Origin: an uncultured Demequina sp.
GTDB lineage: Bacteria; Actinomycetota; Actinomycetes; Actinomycetales; Demequinaceae
Reading direction: 5' to 3'
Assembly: GCA_937925595.1 (NCBI GenBank)
Contig: CALALQ010000133.1
Location: forward strand, 1-6,519
Length of the DNA stretch: 6,519 nucleotides
Part shown: positions 4,643-6,519 of the stretch, piece after piece
Layout of the letters: every line of letters begins with the position of its first letter
Numbering within the stretch: position 1 is the first letter of the stretch
Position numbers and translations under genes: made by a program
The notes under the pieces: generated by a model
The model's input: only the letters and a program-made list of their open reading frames with translations
Database searches by the model: none
Told to the model about the DNA's origin: nothing

Positions 4643-4911
4643 ACCGCCAACCCCGGTGCGCTGTCGACAGTGCCCGGGACGTGGTCCGGCGTGACACCGA
4701 CCCAGGACTCGGACGGTCGAACGAAGCGGACCTCGATGTCGAGCGACGCGAGCCCGTCCATGTATCCCATCCCGGACGCGTAGTCGGCCGCGTTCAACTC
4801 GCCGGCGCTCGCGAGCTCTGCTGCGTCGTCGGCGGGAACGTCCTGACGTCTCGGTGGCGTCTTGGAGATTGCGTCCGCCTGGCCGGCGGTTCCAGCGAGC
4901 ATCATCGGCAC
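4639..4911 (-). CDS. Hypothetical protein, first gene of the operon
   Basis: The protein has 90 residues if it starts at the GTG at 4911, which is chosen because an excellent Shine-Dalgarno (GAGGAGGG, minus strand 4926-4919) lies seven bases upstream. A longer open frame to 4950 is not needed. The sequence is acidic in the middle (DVPADDAAELASAGELNAAD), then YASGMGYMDGLASLDIEVRF and VRPSESWVGVTPDHVPG. There are no cysteines, membrane segments or clear signal peptide. I recognise no family. Its TGA overlaps the ATG of the NTF2-like gene (ATGA), so the two are coupled and the promoter should lie in 4927-5120. Confidence that it is a gene rests on the ribosome binding site and overlap, not on homology. 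Confidence 0.65.
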   Translation of the reverse strand: MPMMLAGTAGQADAISKTPPRRQDVPADDAAELASAGELNAADYASGMGYMDGLASLDIEVRFVRPSESWVGVTPDHVPGTVDSAPGLAV

Positions 4912-4918
4912 GTTGCAG

Positions 4919-4926
4919 CCCTCCTC
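4919..4926 (-). promoter_or_regulatory. Strong Shine-Dalgarno that sets the GTG start at 4911
   Basis: On the minus strand it reads GAGGAGGG, followed by seven bases and GTG. It decides between this start and the longer open frame up to 4950. Confidence 0.75.
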
Positions 4927-5123
4927 AGCCGGCCCCGCGCGGGCCGTCACAACAAGAGACCGGGCTCCGACCTCGGCTGTGACCTCGAACCACTGCGGTC
5001 AGGGCGAGGGCAGCTTGTCCGCCGCGGTGACTACCCACACGGAACTTCCGGCGAGCCGTCACAACCCGGAGAGCTGTCCGCTCTCTCTAGTGAGACGTCG
5101 TGCGCGCGGAAGGGTTGATCGAC
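4927..5123. promoter_or_regulatory. Divergent promoter region
   Basis: This region must carry promoters for the minus-strand operon and the plus-strand flavoprotein. It contains an 11-bp direct repeat GCCGTCACAAC (4943-4953 and 5055-5065) and a small hairpin GAGAGC-TGTCC-GCTCTC (5069-5085), 38 bases before the flavoprotein start. I cannot assign convincing -35/-10 boxes. GGAAGGG (5108-5114) is the flavoprotein ribosome binding site, nine bases before its ATG. Confidence 0.4.
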
Positions 5124-6519
5124 ATGGAACGAACCGAGTGGCGGATCTCGACCTCGGTGCTCGTTATCGGGACCGGAGGGTCGGGCTTACGCGCGGCGAT
5201 CGAACTCGCCGAGCGTCGGGTCGACGTCGTCGCGGTCGGCAAACGACCGAAGCACGACGCGCATACCGCACTCGCAGCTGGGGGCATCAACGCCGCGCTC
5301 GGCACGATGGACGCCGAAGACAGCTGGCGCCAGCATGCCGCCGACACGATCAAGGAAAGCTACTTCCTCGCCGATCCGCGCACCGTCGAGACGGTGACGA
5401 AGAACGCCGCGCGGGGCATCGAGGACCTCGAGCGCTACGGCATGCGCTTCGCGCGCGAAGCCGACGGGCGCATCAGCCAGCGGTTCTTCGGGGCCCACAC
5501 CTTCCGCCGCACCGCGTTCGCGGGCGACTACACCGGGCTCGAGCTGCAGCGCACGCTCGTCCGCCGGGCGACGGAGCTGCAGGTCCCCGTGCTCGACACC
5601 GTCTACGTCACGCGACTGCTCGTCGCCGATGGCGCGATCTTCGGCGCGTACGGCTTTGACGTCGAGACAGGCGACAGCGTGCTGATCCACGCGGACGCTG
5701 TGATCCTCGCCACGGGCGGACACAATCGCATCTGGCGCCGGACGTCGTCGCGACGCGATGAGAACACCGGAGACTCGTTCCGGCTCGCGGCGCTCGCGGG
5801 CGCGCGCATCAGGGATCCGGAGCTCGTCCAGTTCCACCCGAGCGGGATCGTGCAGCCGGAGAGCGCGGCGGGGACGTTGATCAGCGAAGCCGCCCGCGGA
5901 GAGGGCGGCTACCTGCTCAACGCACTCGGGGAACGGTTCATGGGCCGATACGACCCGGAACGCTGGGAGCTATCGACACGCGACCGGGTGGCGCTGGCCG
6001 CGTACACCGAGATCGCGGAGGGCCGCGGCACCGAGAACGGTGCCGTGCTGCTGGATGTCTCGCACCTTCCGCGGGAGACCATCATGACGAAACTGCCCAG
6101 GGTCTACCACACGATGCTCGAGCTGCAGATGGTCGATGTCACCACGACGGCGATGGAGGTGGCGCCGACCGCGCACTACTCGATGGGCGGAGTCTGGGTG
6201 CGGCCGGACGACCACTCCACCGATGTCGCCGGCCTCTACGCGATCGGCGAGGCCTCGAGCGGGCTGCATGGAGCGAATCGCCTGGGCGGCAACTCGCTCA
6301 TCGAACTGCTGGTGTACGGGCGGATCGTCGGGGCGGCGGCGGCGAGTTACAGTGCGGGTCTCGTCGCCAAGCACCGGTCGGCGGGTGCCGTAGCCGCCGC
6401 GCGGCAGGAGTTGCACGAGGCGCTGGCCGCTGACGGCACCGAAAACGTGCGAGCCCTTCAGCGGGCCATCCGCGACACGATGACGGCCCACGCGGGTGTC
6501 GTCCGCAGCGAGAGCGGTT
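5124..6519 (+). CDS. Succinate dehydrogenase/fumarate reductase-type flavoprotein, 3' end outside window
   Basis: 465 residues are visible without a stop; the family is usually 550-650 long. The N-terminal FAD-binding Rossmann motif is VIGTGGSGLRAAIELAE (14-30, GxGxxG at 16-21). AHTALAAGGINAALG (46-60) follows, with H47 at the position of the histidine that binds FAD covalently in SdhA/FrdA. Active-site residues align with the family: H238 in QFHPSG, R258 in RGEGGYLLN, H351 in PTAHYSMGG, and R386 in ANRLGGNSL. The protein should oxidise succinate or reduce fumarate, or act on a related dicarboxylate, normally with an iron-sulfur partner. The H47 motif argues against L-aspartate oxidase (NadB), which binds FAD non-covalently, but I cannot exclude a NadB-like or orphan flavoprotein without the C-terminus and downstream genes. 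The ATG at 5124 has GGAAGGG nine bases upstream. Confidence 0.88.
   Translation, partial: MERTEWRISTSVLVIGTGGSGLRAAIELAERRVDVVAVGKRPKHDAHTALAAGGINAALGTMDAEDSWRQHAADTIKESYFLADPRTVETVTKNAARGIEDLERYGMRFAREADGRISQRFFGAHTFRRTAFAGDYTGLELQRTLVRRATELQVPVLDTVYVTRLLVADGAIFGAYGFDVETGDSVLIHADAVILATGGHNRIWRRTSSRRDENTGDSFRLAALAGARIRDPELVQFHPSGIVQPESAAGTLISEAARGEGGYLLNALGERFMGRYDPERWELSTRDRVALAAYTEIAEGRGTENGAVLLDVSHLPRETIMTKLPRVYHTMLELQMVDVTTTAMEVAPTAHYSMGGVWVRPDDHSTDVAGLYAIGEASSGLHGANRLGGNSLIELLVYGRIVGAAAASYSAGLVAKHRSAGAVAAARQELHEALAADGTENVRALQRAIRDTMTAHAGVVRSESG

Noticed and set aside
4862..5837. Long open frames across the start of the flavoprotein (plus 4862-5659, minus 5187-5837)
   Set aside because: Both conflict with the intact SdhA/FrdA-type frame from 5124, which has all cofactor and active-site motifs. 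The alternative frames are Arg-rich shadows.
1..6519. CRISPR array, rRNA or riboswitch
   Set aside because: No regularly spaced short repeats, rRNA-like sequence or recognisable riboswitch core was seen on reading both strands.

Overview
The window looks like a piece of a high-GC actinobacterial chromosome, probably Microbacteriaceae. The grounds are strong G/C third-codon bias, GTG starts, a DUF3099 membrane protein and an actinobacterial-type IS3 element. The genus is a guess.

Layout: (1) Bases 1-43 are the 3' half of a tRNA-Ala(GGC) gene, starting exactly at the anticodon. (2) Bases 126 to 3444 look like a decayed integrated element. It is bounded by a 41-bp imperfect direct repeat (126-166 and 3404-3444, 37/41 identical). 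Inside the left repeat lie a small AlpA/MerR-type helix-turn-helix gene (excisionase-like, 170-379) and, overlapping it by one base, a tyrosine integrase (379-) that has lost its whole catalytic domain. The integrase is fused at about 960 to the inside of a minus-strand membrane-protein gene. That fragment is cut in turn by a complete IS3-family element (1308-2639; a duplicated left end extends it to 1264). Beyond the IS is a minus-strand gene of unknown family (3216 to about 2640) whose C-terminus is missing. The IS has no target-site duplication and joins two unrelated truncated genes, so an adjacent deletion is the simplest explanation. (3) From 3445 on the sequence looks like core chromosome. 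It holds a small plus-strand gene with a strong ribosome binding site and an apparent frameshift in a run of eight C (3490-3719), a 16-bp perfect inverted repeat that probably ends convergent transcription (3814-3861), and a compact minus-strand operon. The operon comprises an unknown 90-aa protein, a stand-alone NTF2/SnoaL-like protein and DUF3099, with ATGA and TGACATG junctions. Divergent from it is a succinate dehydrogenase/fumarate reductase-type flavoprotein (5124 to window end, 3' end missing).

How it fits together: the excisionase and integrase genes sit directly against the left repeat, as in phage-like islands. With the integrase and at least two cargo genes broken, the element should be immobile unless helped in trans. 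Joining the chromosomal halves of the two repeats would restore a 42-codon minus-strand reading frame next to the tRNA, which supports reading the repeats as attachment sites. The most intriguing cargo is the truncated 3216-2640 gene. It has a possible nuclease-like D...(T)xK motif just before the point where the IS cuts it off.
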